The notes beneath the pieces are model-generated. The model did no database searches. It saw nothing but the letters and a program-made list of their open reading frames with translations, and was not told the DNA's origin. From the NCBI RefSeq assembly GCF_041438805.1, contig NZ_CP109190.1, positions 682,001-746,000 on the forward strand: a DNA stretch of 64,000 bases. The letters are read 5' to 3'. Position 1 is the first letter of the stretch. Each line of letters opens with the position of its first letter. The stretch comes from Streptomyces sp. NBC_01707. Its GTDB lineage: Bacteria; Actinomycetota; Actinomycetes; Streptomycetales; Streptomycetaceae. Positions 27,285 to 35,849 of the stretch are shown here, one piece after another. The position numbers and the translations under genes are program-made.

Positions 27285-28256
27285 GTGTCGTCGCTGCGAC
27301 CGAACCGAACGAAGCGGCACGCATCGCCGCCCTGTCCGAGCTCATCGCCTGGGCCGAGCGCCGGGAACGGCTCAGCGAGGACCGCGCCGACGCCGTGGCC
27401 GACGCTTGGCGCACCGGCACCCGCAACGTTGCCGAGCTCGCCCGTCTCGCACGTGTCTCCCGTGTCTCCCGTGTCTCCCGTGTCTCCCGCGACACCGTCT
27501 ACGCCGATCTGGCCGCCCGAGCCATTGACCTCAGCTCTCGCGAGCAAGACATCCAAGGCCCCCAAAAGGTCGGCGGCGTGCCCCTGCGAGGCGACTCGGT
27601 GCGCATCGTCGCCAGGATCGCCGACTCTGTCGCCCGGCCCGCCTTCGCCCATGACCCCGGCGATCCGCTTGTGCGTGCGACACTCGCCGCGTCACAGGCC
27701 CTGAGGACCATGGCCGACATGCTGGAACCACCCTCGGACCAGGGGCCGGGCTGGACCCCCCCGAGAGACGCTGCCCAGCCTGGCGGGCGGCGGGGAAGAG
27801 TTGGCGTACCACAGCCGTCAGGCCTTGGCCGCCCTCGCCGAACCAGCCGAACTCGCGGCACACTCCGACAGCCGCCGACAAGCCCTCCTCCACACCGGCC
27901 GGCACGCGGTGGCCGACGGAGCGAGCTTCACTCTTGCTCTGCCGACGGGCGGCACCATCACCCTCCAGGTGGGACGCGACGAGACCGGCTGGACCAGCCT
28001 GACGAGCGACAGCCCCTTGATCGTCGGGGACGCCGACAGCCTCGACCATCGGGAGGCGCAAGCGGCCCTGGAGGCATTGGCCCGCATCGCCACCCGCCAC
28101 CTCACGGAGGCGGCCCTTGCTGAGCAGCGCAGGAAGCGCCGCCCGGAAGCCGCCCGCCGCGTACCCGCTACATCCCGAGCAACGAGAGCTGACACCACCC
28201 GATTCATCTCGCGGAGGTCGCGCTCGACGGGAGTGTCCAGCCTCGATCTTGCGTGA
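27248..28256 (+). pseudogene. HTH-domain protein, frameshifted
   Basis: Two overlapping frames together make one plausible protein of about 335 residues. The first frame gives an alpha-helical N-terminus with a helix-turn-helix (NVAELARLARVS then RDTVYADLAARAIDL, about residues 58-95) up to about residue 170. At a run of seven C (27756-27762) the meaningful frame changes: the new frame reads ETLPSLAGGGEELAYHSRQ and continues to a stop at 28254-28256. The C-terminal part has a beta segment (SFTLALPTGGTITLQVGRDE) and a basic tail. No family was recognised; a DNA-binding regulator is likely. The shift could be a real mutation or a sequencing error in the C7 run. Confidence 0.6.
27452..27487 (+). 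repeat. Four-copy 9-bp tandem repeat inside an HTH
   Basis: CGTGTCTCC occurs four times head to tail, encoding Arg-Val-Ser four times at the turn before the recognition helix. One copy would restore the normal spacing ARVSRDTVYADL, so three copies look like slippage expansion. Confidence 0.85.
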
Positions 28257-28286
28257 CGGCCCGCCGGTTCTTTCGGCGGGCCGTCA
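28254..28286 (+). terminator. Hairpin terminator overlapping the stop codon
   Basis: Perfect 13-bp arms TGACGGCCCGCCG (28254-28266) and CGGCGGGCCGTCA (28274-28286) with a 7-base loop. The first arm contains the TGA stop of the rightward gene. Confidence 0.7.
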
Positions 28287-28373
28287 TGGTGGCCGCAGTG
28301 GGATGTCCAGGCGGCCGTCGGATGCCGGAGGGCTGTGCCGGCACGGCGTTGACGTACTGGCCCGATTCAGCCG

Positions 28374-28404
28374 GACACCCCTCGGATCCGGTCCGAGGGG
28401 TGTC
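28374..28404 (-). terminator. Hairpin terminator after the E1 gene
   Basis: Perfect 13-bp arms GACACCCCTCGGA (28374-28386) and TCCGAGGGGTGTC (28392-28404) with a 5-base loop, 70 bases past the stop of the leftward E1 gene. Confidence 0.65.
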
Positions 28405-28473
28405 GGGAACATATGGGCCGCGGGCTGTGCGTGGGCTCCGTCTTCGGCGACGCTGTACGCGTCAGCGTCAGCG

Positions 28474-31191
28474 TCAGCGGAAGGCTGACATCACGAGGTC
28501 CTTCTGTTCTCCGGCATGCCGCCGGGCAGACCCCACGGCGGGGGCCGGCGCCTGCGGTCGGCTGATGCATTCGACGGGACGACTCACCAGCCGGTGCACA
28601 TAGGGCCCCACGAAGGACCATGCCCCTTGGTTCTCCGGCTCCTCCTGCACCCATCGCACCTCGGCCTCGGCGGGGAAACGGGCGAGTTCCGCGCCGAGCT
28701 CCTCCTCCGGGAACGGGTAGAGACGCTCCAGGCGGACGATCGCCGTGTCCGACAGATCAGCGTTTCGCCGATAGGCGTCCAGGTCGTAGAAGACCTTGCC
28801 CGAGCACACCAGCACTCGCCTGATCCGAGCGGTGTCCACCGTCTCGTCCGGTATGACCGGACGGAACGCGCCCGTGGTGAGCTCCGTCAGCTTGGAGGTG
28901 GCTGCCTTCGACCGCAGCATCGACTTCGGAGTGAAGACGACCAGTGGCCTTCTCTGCTCGCCGAGCGCTTGCTGCCTGAGCAGATGGAAGTAGTTGCCCG
29001 GCAGGGACGGCATGGCGACGGTCATGTTCCCTTGCGCGCAGAGTTGGAGGAATCGCTCGATCCGTGCGGAGGAGTGGTCGGGCCCCTGCCCTTCCAAGCC
29101 GTGCGGCAGCAGCAACGTCACACCGGAGCGCTGACCCCATTTCTGTTCGGACGACGAGATGTACTCGTCGATGACTGTCTGGGCCCCGTTGACGAAGTCG
29201 CCGAACTGGGCCTCCCACAGCACCAGAGCCTCGGGCCGCGCCAGTGAGTAGCCGTACTCGAAGGCCAGCGCTCCCAGTTCGGACAACATCGAGTCGTAGG
29301 GTGCGAAGCTCGCGGCCTGCGAGCCGAGGGAGCTCAGCGGCGTGTGCTCCACACCGGTGCGCCGGTCGATGAGCACAGCGTGCCGTTGGCCGAACGTACC
29401 TCGGCGGGAATCCTGCCCGGCCAGCCGCACCGGAACTCCGTCCAGGAGCAGGGACCCGATGGACAGTGCTTCTGCGGTGGCCCAGTCGATCGTTCCCGCA
29501 TCCAGCATCGTGGTACGCCTCTGGAGCTGCGGAAGGACGCGCGCGTGCACGGTGAACCCCTCCGGCATACCGGTCTGGGAAGCAATGACGTGCCGGGCGG
29601 TCGCCTCCGTGATCGCGGTCGCCACCTGGAGGGCGGCTGCATTCCGAGCGTCCAGGGCGTTCACCGGCTTCGGGGAGTGGGGCACCGACAGCGCCCGGGT
29701 CTCGACGAAGGCGCGCTCAAGGTGTCCCTGATAGTCCCGCAATGCGCCTTCCACCTGGCGCTCACCGATGTCCCCTCGGCGGACCAGCGTCTCGGCGTAG
29801 AGCTTGCGGACCGAGGCCCTGACGTCGATGCGGTCGTACATCGCCGGCTGAGTGATGGATGGATCATCGACCTCGCTGTGCCCGCGGCGCCGGTAGCAGA
29901 TCAGATCGATGACGACGTCCTTATGGAACGTCTGGCGATAGTCGAAGGCCAGGCGTGCGACCCGGACAACGGCCTCGGGGTCGTCTCCGTTGACGTGGAA
30001 GATCGGGGCCTCGACCGACCTTGCCACGTCGGTGGCGTATGTGCTCGAACGGCCGCTGGCGGGTGAAGTCGTAAAGCCGACCTGGTTGTTGATGACGATG
30101 TGGACCGTCCCGCCGGTGCGGTAGCCGGGCAGCTGTGACATGTTCAGCGTCTCTGAGACCACGCCCTGACCGGCGAATGCGGCATCGCCATGGACGACGA
30201 TCGGCAGTACGGGGAAGGCTTCGCCACCGTCTGCGGCCGACTCCTGCTTGGCGCGCACCACCCCCTGGGCCACCGGCCCTACGACCTCCAGATGCGAGGG
30301 GTTCGCCACGACGGAGACGGCGATGGTGCCGCCGTCCAGGGCACGGTAGGTCCCTTCCGCGCCGAGGTGGTACTTCACGTCGCCGGATCCCTGGACCGAC
30401 CGAATGTCTACTGCATCCTCGAACTCATGGAAGATCTCTGCGTAGGACTTGCCGATGGTGTTGGCCAGAACATTGAGCCGGCCTCGGTGAGCCATACCGA
30501 TGACAGCTTCCTTCACCCCTTTCCTTATGGAACGGAGCAGCAGGGCGTCGAGCAGCACGATCGCCGACTCGCCACCTTCGAGCGAATAACGTTTGTGGCC
30601 CACATACTTGGTCTGCAGGAACGTCTCGAAGGCCTCCGCCGCGCCCAACCGGTAGAGAATCTGCAATTGTTCGGCGACGTCCGGCCGGGGCTGAGGCGAC
30701 TCGATCCGCTGCTGGACCCAGCGACGTTCCTGGGAGCTTTGGATGTGCATGTACTCGGTGCCGACGCTACGACAGTAGAATTCCTGCAGGGAATGCAGCA
30801 CGTCGCGAAGTGTCATGGTGGCCTGCCCGGCAAATCCGTCGACGACGAACTCCCTTTGCAGGTCATCGTCTCGGAGCCCGAATGCCGTGATGTCGAGCTC
30901 CGGGTGTGCGACCACCTGCCCACTCGTGAGCGGGTCGGTATCGGCCACCAAGTGGCCGCGGACTCGATATGCCTCGATGAGCGCGGCCACGCGGACCGCC
31001 TTGACCGCCGACTCGTCCGTACTGTCGTGCACGGTCGTCGAGCCGTTGCGCGCCTGTCGACCGATCACGGGGACCGAGGAAGCGAAGAACTCCCTCCATG
31101 TCGGGTCGACCGAACCGGGGTCGTTCAGGTATCGCTCGTACTGTTCGTCCACGAGCCATTCGTTGATGCCGAAGCGTGATTGCGACGCCAC
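28474..31191 (-). CDS. 2-oxoglutarate dehydrogenase E1 component, E2-less form
   Basis: 905-residue thiamine-diphosphate enzyme that decarboxylates 2-oxoglutarate (or a related 2-oxoacid). Residues about 6-38 carry the actinobacterial Kgd N-terminal motif (FGINEWLVDEQYERYLNDP, WREFF). Typical E1 blocks follow: GMAHRGRLNVL, NPSHLEVVGPV, the ThDP/Mg site HGDAAFAGQGVV and INNQVGFTT, YRRRGHSEVDDPS, and the C-terminal VVFTPKSMLRSKAA. Usual actinobacterial Kgd proteins exceed 1200 residues because an E2 succinyltransferase domain lies between the N-terminal motif and E1; here that domain is absent. It would need an E2 partner in trans. The GTG start at 31191 agrees with the motif position. Single leftward gene; its stop lies in a TCAGCG triplet repeat that gives three in-frame stops. 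Confidence 0.9.
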   Translation of the reverse strand: MASQSRFGINEWLVDEQYERYLNDPGSVDPTWREFFASSVPVIGRQARNGSTTVHDSTDESAVKAVRVAALIEAYRVRGHLVADTDPLTSGQVVAHPELDITAFGLRDDDLQREFVVDGFAGQATMTLRDVLHSLQEFYCRSVGTEYMHIQSSQERRWVQQRIESPQPRPDVAEQLQILYRLGAAEAFETFLQTKYVGHKRYSLEGGESAIVLLDALLLRSIRKGVKEAVIGMAHRGRLNVLANTIGKSYAEIFHEFEDAVDIRSVQGSGDVKYHLGAEGTYRALDGGTIAVSVVANPSHLEVVGPVAQGVVRAKQESAADGGEAFPVLPIVVHGDAAFAGQGVVSETLNMSQLPGYRTGGTVHIVINNQVGFTTSPASGRSSTYATDVARSVEAPIFHVNGDDPEAVVRVARLAFDYRQTFHKDVVIDLICYRRRGHSEVDDPSITQPAMYDRIDVRASVRKLYAETLVRRGDIGERQVEGALRDYQGHLERAFVETRALSVPHSPKPVNALDARNAAALQVATAITEATARHVIASQTGMPEGFTVHARVLPQLQRRTTMLDAGTIDWATAEALSIGSLLLDGVPVRLAGQDSRRGTFGQRHAVLIDRRTGVEHTPLSSLGSQAASFAPYDSMLSELGALAFEYGYSLARPEALVLWEAQFGDFVNGAQTVIDEYISSSEQKWGQRSGVTLLLPHGLEGQGPDHSSARIERFLQLCAQGNMTVAMPSLPGNYFHLLRQQALGEQRRPLVVFTPKSMLRSKAATSKLTELTTGAFRPVIPDETVDTARIRRVLVCSGKVFYDLDAYRRNADLSDTAIVRLERLYPFPEEELGAELARFPAEAEVRWVQEEPENQGAWSFVGPYVHRLVSRPVECISRPQAPAPAVGSARRHAGEQKDLVMSAFR

Positions 31192-31701
31192 TGTGTGGAT
31201 CGCCTTCTTTCCTATTCAGACTACCGATGGTGGACACGCCCGGACTTCCCGGTCATCACTCATCGTGCCCGCGGACTTCACTTCCACCGATAATCCGTCG
31301 TGGAGGCGAAGCCATCCGACCCTGTCGGACCATCGACGCTATGGCATCACGGGAGCCGAGAGAGAGGCTCAGGAATGCCATAACGGCGTCACATCAGGAC
31401 ATTGCTGCAGCAAGGTGGCCCCCGCGTGGAATGCTGCCACCGCTGGGCCAAGGGCTGATTACCGAATGCGGCGCGTCCTGATCGGAGGGCTTGTAGTCCA
31501 CACGACCCGACATCGCTGCGGTCCAGAGCCCGGTTGTAAATCAGCAGTCGCCATCTCACGGCACGCCGGGTCGCCCCCGGTCCGATATCGCCGGTCCCCC
31601 GGCCGGTGAACCGGCGACGCCCGGCCCGGGATGAGACTCGTACCAGGTGAGTACAGCGCCAGTACCGCTCACGTCACACGCGAACAGGCAGGACGGCAGG
31701 C
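31192..31701. other. Divergent intergenic region with a nested inverted repeat
   Basis: About 510 bp between the E1 gene (leftward) and the DUF6884 gene (rightward). TATGGCAT (31340-31347) pairs with ATGCCATA (31375-31382), and inside it GAGCC (31353-31357) pairs with GGCTC (31366-31370), making a two-storey hairpin or a composite operator. No protein-like frame or RNA gene was recognised. Confidence 0.45.
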
Positions 31702-32157
31702 ATGACAGCGAACGACCATCTCGACTGCTTCGAACCAGAACTCGTCGTCATCCCGTGCGGTAGCCGCAAAATGGGCCGGCGCGCACGAGCGGCAGACATG
31801 TATGTCGGCTCCTATCACCGTGCGTGCCGTAGGGCGGCTGACGCACTGCGGCCGGACCGGCTGCTCATCCTCTCCGCACGCTACGGCCTGCTCGACCTCG
31901 ACGACGTCATCGATCCGTACGACACACCCCATGGCGCTGCCGGCGCCATAACGGACCAAGACCTGCTGGAGCAGGCGGCTCTGCGCCACATCGTGCGCCT
32001 CGACCCCGTTGTTGCTCTCGGTGGCGCACGACATGTCAGCCTCGTCCGCACCGTCTGGCCGCACGCCCGCACACCGCTGGCCGGGACACGCGGCATGGGT
32101 GAGCAGATGGCCCGGCTCGCAATGTTGCGCAAGGGGCGCGATCAGCAGCCGATGTGA
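31702..32157 (+). CDS. DUF6884 domain protein
   Basis: 151-residue cytoplasmic protein. It shows the family pattern VVIPCGSRKMGRRARAADMY near the N-terminus, then YVGSYHRACRRAADAL, LILSARYGLLDLDDVIDPYD, and LGGARHVSLVRTVWP. The 'CGSRK' and 'SARYGLLD' blocks are reminiscent of the YaaA/tRNA-guanine-transglycosylase-like fold group. Function is unknown; such genes are frequent in Streptomyces accessory DNA and phage or plasmid contexts. ATG at 31702, with a GGCAGG-type ribosome site upstream. No operon partner. Confidence 0.75.
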   Translation: MTANDHLDCFEPELVVIPCGSRKMGRRARAADMYVGSYHRACRRAADALRPDRLLILSARYGLLDLDDVIDPYDTPHGAAGAITDQDLLEQAALRHIVRLDPVVALGGARHVSLVRTVWPHARTPLAGTRGMGEQMARLAMLRKGRDQQPM

Positions 32158-32613
32158 CGCCACATACGGCTGCCGGCACATGACTCGACCACCACGCGGT
32201 GGCTGAGTGGTCACATGAGCGCGTCCATAGCGGAGTATTGCTGGTTGCGGAACCTCGCGTCGGCGAACAGGCCGCGGCGCGCTCGACAGGGCGACGACCT
32301 CGTCGCCGAACATCGCCCGCCCTGTCCCGAACGGCAGATGCCGGGTCGGATGACCTCAGTGCTGTCCCGTAATCCCTGACGGGCGCACGACGACAGGCGG
32401 CCCACCTCGCCGCGTTGCCGGAACGCCCGAATACGGCCGGTACGATCACGGCCCTCCGCCCTGCGATGCACCGCATCCGACTCCACGCGCTGATCCACCA
32501 GCGATTTCAGGGGACAGCCCTCGGCCGGAGCCACTGCACAGGTGATCACACGAATGCCACGACGGGGCCCGCTCCCGACGCGTGGACCAGGCCCCATCAG
32601 TGACAGGAGTTCT
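32158..32613. other. Convergent intergenic region with IS5-like end sequences
   Basis: About 456 bp between convergent genes. CAGTGCTGTCCCGTAAT near 32357-32373 and, reversed, GGGACAGCCCTCGG near 32510-32523 resemble the GGGCTGTCCCGT ends seen at 49335-50528, but imperfectly; they may be decayed ends of an IS5-type element with a 150-bp core. No coding frame is supported. Confidence 0.3.
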
Positions 32614-34014
32614 TCATCCCTCGCCGTGTGCCAGGGCCAGATCGAAGGCGCCCCGGTCGGTGACATCGAGAGTGAGGAGGGTCGCTCGAGCCGGGTACCC
32701 CGCAGCTACGACGGTGTAGCGGTCGGCTTCGAGATCGGTGAAGGTGTAGGAACCGTCGTCGGCCGTGAGCGTGATGCCGACGACGTCGCCCTCCGGGTCG
32801 AGGAGGGTGACCTGGGCCTCGGGGATCGGTCGGCCGTCGGTGGCGGTGCGGACGGTGCCACTGAGCACGGGCGCCACGTCGAGCGGCAAGTCCGGCTCGA
32901 CGGGCCGCCGCCGCGCGTGCCCGGCGACAGGCCGGCGGCGCACATGCTTGCCGGCATGCCGCAGGGAGTGGCCGGCCACCACCACCCAGGCAACGACGAG
33001 CAGCGCATAGAGCACGACGGCCGTCCAGACGAACGGCTCCGAGCCGGTCCGCGCAGCGAGGGTGCCGGTGGCAGTCACGCAGGCGCCGACCGGGAAGATG
33101 AAGGACCACCAAGTCGGCGCGAACGGCAGCCCGGCACGGATCGTCCGCGCAGTCAGCCCTACGGCGAGCGCCAGCCACAGCATGGCGAAGCCCCACACCA
33201 CGATTCCGCCCAGCAGCGCGAAGACCGCCGTGCCCCGCGCGTAGGGCGCGGGCAGCGCACTCGGCGCCACCACGGCCAGCGCGCCGAGTGCCGTCACCGC
33301 CTGGCCCAACGCCCCCAGGCCGATCCACACCGTGGGCACCACCGTTCCGGTGGGTGCGTCGTGGTGCACCAGGCGGCTGTAGATCATGGCCAGCACCAGC
33401 AGCGCCGCGACGAGGCCGAGCCCGAGCATCGCGTAGCAACCCAGCAGCAGGGCGAGCCGCAACTGCCCGGCCGGCATGTAAGGGACGAGCAGCGCACCCG
33501 TCGCGGCGGAGACCATCGGCGGCACCACCGGCATCAGCCAGCCTCCGAACGCCGCGTCCGGCGCGAAGCGGTGGCGGGTGACCATCAGATAAGGCACTGT
33601 GCAGGCGGTGACAAGGCCGAGCACGGTACCGAGCGACCAGAGAACGCCGTCCACAGCCAGCGCCGCCTCGAGCCCGATCAGCCTGCGGCCGAGCAGCAGC
33701 GCCCCTGCGCCCACCGTGAGCAGCGCCATCGGCGGCGCACCGAAGAACTGGGCCACCGTCGGATCAGCCGCGTGCAACCGCAGTACCCGCTGCCTGAGAT
33801 AACGAACCACCAGCAGGATCAGCAGGAGCACGGCACCCAGCCAGACCACCGTGGCCGCAGTCCGCAGTCCGTGGAAGCTCCGTGGCAGGGTGACCGCCGC
33901 GTTGGCGACGATCCCGGTGCCCATGACGGCCGCGAACCAACTGGGGCCGAGTACCGGACGCGTCGTTCTGTTTGCCGTAGGCGACGAAGGACCGGCGGAC
34001 GTGGAGGAATTCAT
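32614..34014 (-). CDS. TDT/SLAC1-type permease with C-terminal regulatory beta domain
   Basis: 466 residues from the ATG at 34014 (MNSSTSAGPSSPTANR). Residues about 15-370 form ten membrane helices of the TDT (tellurite-resistance/dicarboxylate, SLAC1-like) family: GPSWFAAVMGTGIVANAAV at the start, later PVVPPMVSAATGALLVPY and TWWSFIFPVGACVTATGTLA. After a basic linker (RHAGKHVRRRPVAGHARRRP), residues about 385-460 form a soluble carboxypeptidase-regulatory-like (transthyretin-type) beta domain: LSGTVRTATDGRPIPEAQVT, GSYTFTDLEADRYTVVAAGY. Family members move C4-dicarboxylates, sulfite or anions; the extra domain is unusual in this family and may be a partner- or ligand-binding module. Single gene. 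Confidence 0.8.
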   Translation of the reverse strand: MNSSTSAGPSSPTANRTTRPVLGPSWFAAVMGTGIVANAAVTLPRSFHGLRTAATVVWLGAVLLLILLVVRYLRQRVLRLHAADPTVAQFFGAPPMALLTVGAGALLLGRRLIGLEAALAVDGVLWSLGTVLGLVTACTVPYLMVTRHRFAPDAAFGGWLMPVVPPMVSAATGALLVPYMPAGQLRLALLLGCYAMLGLGLVAALLVLAMIYSRLVHHDAPTGTVVPTVWIGLGALGQAVTALGALAVVAPSALPAPYARGTAVFALLGGIVVWGFAMLWLALAVGLTARTIRAGLPFAPTWWSFIFPVGACVTATGTLAARTGSEPFVWTAVVLYALLVVAWVVVAGHSLRHAGKHVRRRPVAGHARRRPVEPDLPLDVAPVLSGTVRTATDGRPIPEAQVTLLDPEGDVVGITLTADDGSYTFTDLEADRYTVVAAGYPARATLLTLDVTDRGAFDLALAHGEG

Positions 34015-34193
34015 GACCCGAACCCTATGGGCGGGTTGAACCGGCATTATCGATCATGTCCAGATGTGAGGGACTCAGAGCACATATCGAGCGACCTTCA
34101 TAATGTGGCAATTCAGGAGAACCGACCCAGTCGGCCGCGATCAGGCATCCGCTGGGGCGATGCTTTCCGATCACCGGATCGCCGGCCCGGTGT

Positions 34194-34310
34194 GCCGTTG
34201 ACCGACGCGTAGCGGGTGCTGATGGAGCGGTTGTTGCCTGACGGGACGCCAAAGCGGGGCGGGGGATGGCGCGTTCACCGCCAAGTGATCGACGTTGCCG
34301 GCGAGGACGA
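34194..34310 (+). pseudogene. IS5-family transposase N-terminal relic
   Basis: The plus strand reads VPLTDA, then an in-frame TAG, then RVLMERLLPDGTPKRGGGWR and VHRQVID. This matches the beginning of IS5-family transposases (LTDAEW..., LLP.GTPKRGGRWRDHRQVID). After VID the similarity is lost. A stop codon in place of the expected EW residues and the missing DDE domain show that it is dead. Confidence 0.7.
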
Positions 34311-34446
34311 CCGCTTCCGGGTGCAGCGGGACCGCCCCTTCGGGAACGACGTGGCGGCGGCCGGCAGTCCTCGTGCGGTCGTGGGCGATCATCAACGGCA
34401 CACCACCGAAAAGGGACAGTGCGGACTGCTTGGACCGTCCGGGAGC

Positions 34447-34555
34447 CACGCTCGAGCACCTTGATCTGCCGCGAGAGGGAAAATCCGGCAGTCGGCAGTC
34501 GCTCGGTGGCCGGGCCGAAATTCAGTCCCTCGGCAACCGCGAGATCTGCACAGCA
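34447..34555 (-). pseudogene. LysR-family regulator HTH relic
   Basis: The minus strand encodes LAVAEGLNFGPATERLPTAG then FSLSRQIKVLERG, a good match to the LysR helix-turn-helix ([31 protein letters not shown]). Similarity ends abruptly at about 34447, next to the IS5 relic, and the effector domain is missing. It is divergent to the SDR gene at 34862, the classic arrangement of a LysR regulator and its target. Confidence 0.68.
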
Positions 34556-34861
34556 CCCCATTCGCTCGGCCATATCCGACGGGAGGCAGCGCCTACCAAC
34601 AGAAAGGAAGCCGGTCGTAGCGTCGCCCCTGGTGGCAACGCACCCTCGAGTCATGGAAACGCGACAGGGCGCCGGAGCGAATGATCCCACCGGAACGCGC
34701 AACGGGGCCACGGTGCGCTCGCCCGCGGAGCGGTCGGCCCGTCGGGATCGGCGACCTGCCACTACTGACGGACGGTGCCGGCAACGTCCCCCTGTCCCGT
34801 CGTCGACGGCGCAGAACGGAGTCAGGTCGCCCCGATCACATCACGGACCAGGAGGAATGCC

Positions 34862-35626
34862 ATGGCAACGCTCGACGAGAAGGTCGTGCTCATCACCGGG
34901 ACCGGAGGAGGCCAGGGTCGCGTCGCATCGATGATCTTTGCGCGAGAAGGGGCAAAGATCATCGGGTGCGACATCCGGGCCGATGCCAACAACGAGACGG
35001 TCGAGCTCGTACGTGGCAGCGGCGGTGAGATGACGGGCATCGCGCCGATCGATCTCACCGACCCGGAACAGGCGCGACAACTCGTCGAGGATGCCGTGGC
35101 CGTCCACGGCGGGCTGGACGTGGTCTACAACAACGCGGCCATGCAACGCTTCGGCCCGATGCCCGACTTCTCTGTCGCGGACTGGCGGGCGACCATTGCC
35201 GGCGAACTCGACATACCCTTCTACGTGACGAAGTTCGCATGGCCGCACCTTGTCCGGCGCGGTGGCGGCGTCATCATCAACATCGCGTCCGAAGCCGGCA
35301 TGATCGCCGGCGCGGTCCCCCCGATGGTCGCGCACACGGCAGCGAACGCCGGCGTCATCGGCATGACGCGACAACTCGCGATGGAAGGCGCGCCCCATGG
35401 AATCCGCGCAGTGGCGATCAGTCCCGGCCCCGTGCTGACCCCAGCCAGTGACCGCGACCTCGGCGACAACCAGGCGGCCCGGGACGCGATAGCGAGCAAG
35501 ACGCTCCTCAAGCGCTTCGCTCGACCCGAGGAGATCGTCGAACTGGCGGCCTTCCTCGCCTCCGACCGGGCGGCATACATCACAGGCACCAACTACCCCG
35601 TCGACGGCGGATCGACCGCCTGGTAG
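34862..35626 (+). CDS. SDR-family protein with altered catalytic site
   Basis: 254-residue Rossmann protein. The cofactor motif TGTGGGQGR (about residues 12-20), the acidic CDIRADANNE after beta-2, NNAA (about 88) and the catalytic Ser region INIASEAG (about 140) are present, and the C-terminus ITGTNYPVDGGS is typical of classical SDRs. However, the expected YxxxK is replaced: the aligned segment is HTAAN (in MVAHTAANAGVIGM), giving His for Tyr and Asn for Lys. Either it is not a normal dehydrogenase or it uses other residues. ATG at 34862 has GGAGG 6 bases upstream. It lies beside a destroyed LysR regulator. Confidence 0.85.
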   Translation: MATLDEKVVLITGTGGGQGRVASMIFAREGAKIIGCDIRADANNETVELVRGSGGEMTGIAPIDLTDPEQARQLVEDAVAVHGGLDVVYNNAAMQRFGPMPDFSVADWRATIAGELDIPFYVTKFAWPHLVRRGGGVIINIASEAGMIAGAVPPMVAHTAANAGVIGMTRQLAMEGAPHGIRAVAISPGPVLTPASDRDLGDNQAARDAIASKTLLKRFARPEEIVELAAFLASDRAAYITGTNYPVDGGSTAW

Positions 35627-35849
35627 CACTACCGAGAGCTCGAAGCGGTGAGCGCATCCGCTCAAGATCCTGGTTGCGTGCACCGATCCGGCGAACCATC
35701 GCGCATCGGACGCTCAGCGATCAGGTTCGGTGCGGTCCACCACGACGTCCCGCATCCTGAACCTGCTGAGTCCCAGCCCCTCGAGCGGCGTCCGCAGGCG
35801 GGTGCGGCCGGCGTTGCCGACTGACGGACCCGGGGCCCGTCCGATCGGG

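Noticed and set aside
27452..27487. Tandem repeats considered as a CRISPR-like array
   Set aside because: Units are 9 bp, directly adjacent with no spacers, and in frame inside a coding sequence.
28463..28481. TCAGCG triplet repeat at the end of the E1 gene
   Set aside because: Only three copies; it gives redundant stops but no evidence of a functional element.
31550..31640. GC-rich folded-looking stretch considered as a tRNA
   Set aside because: No cloverleaf, T-loop (GGTTCGA) or anticodon arm could be assembled.
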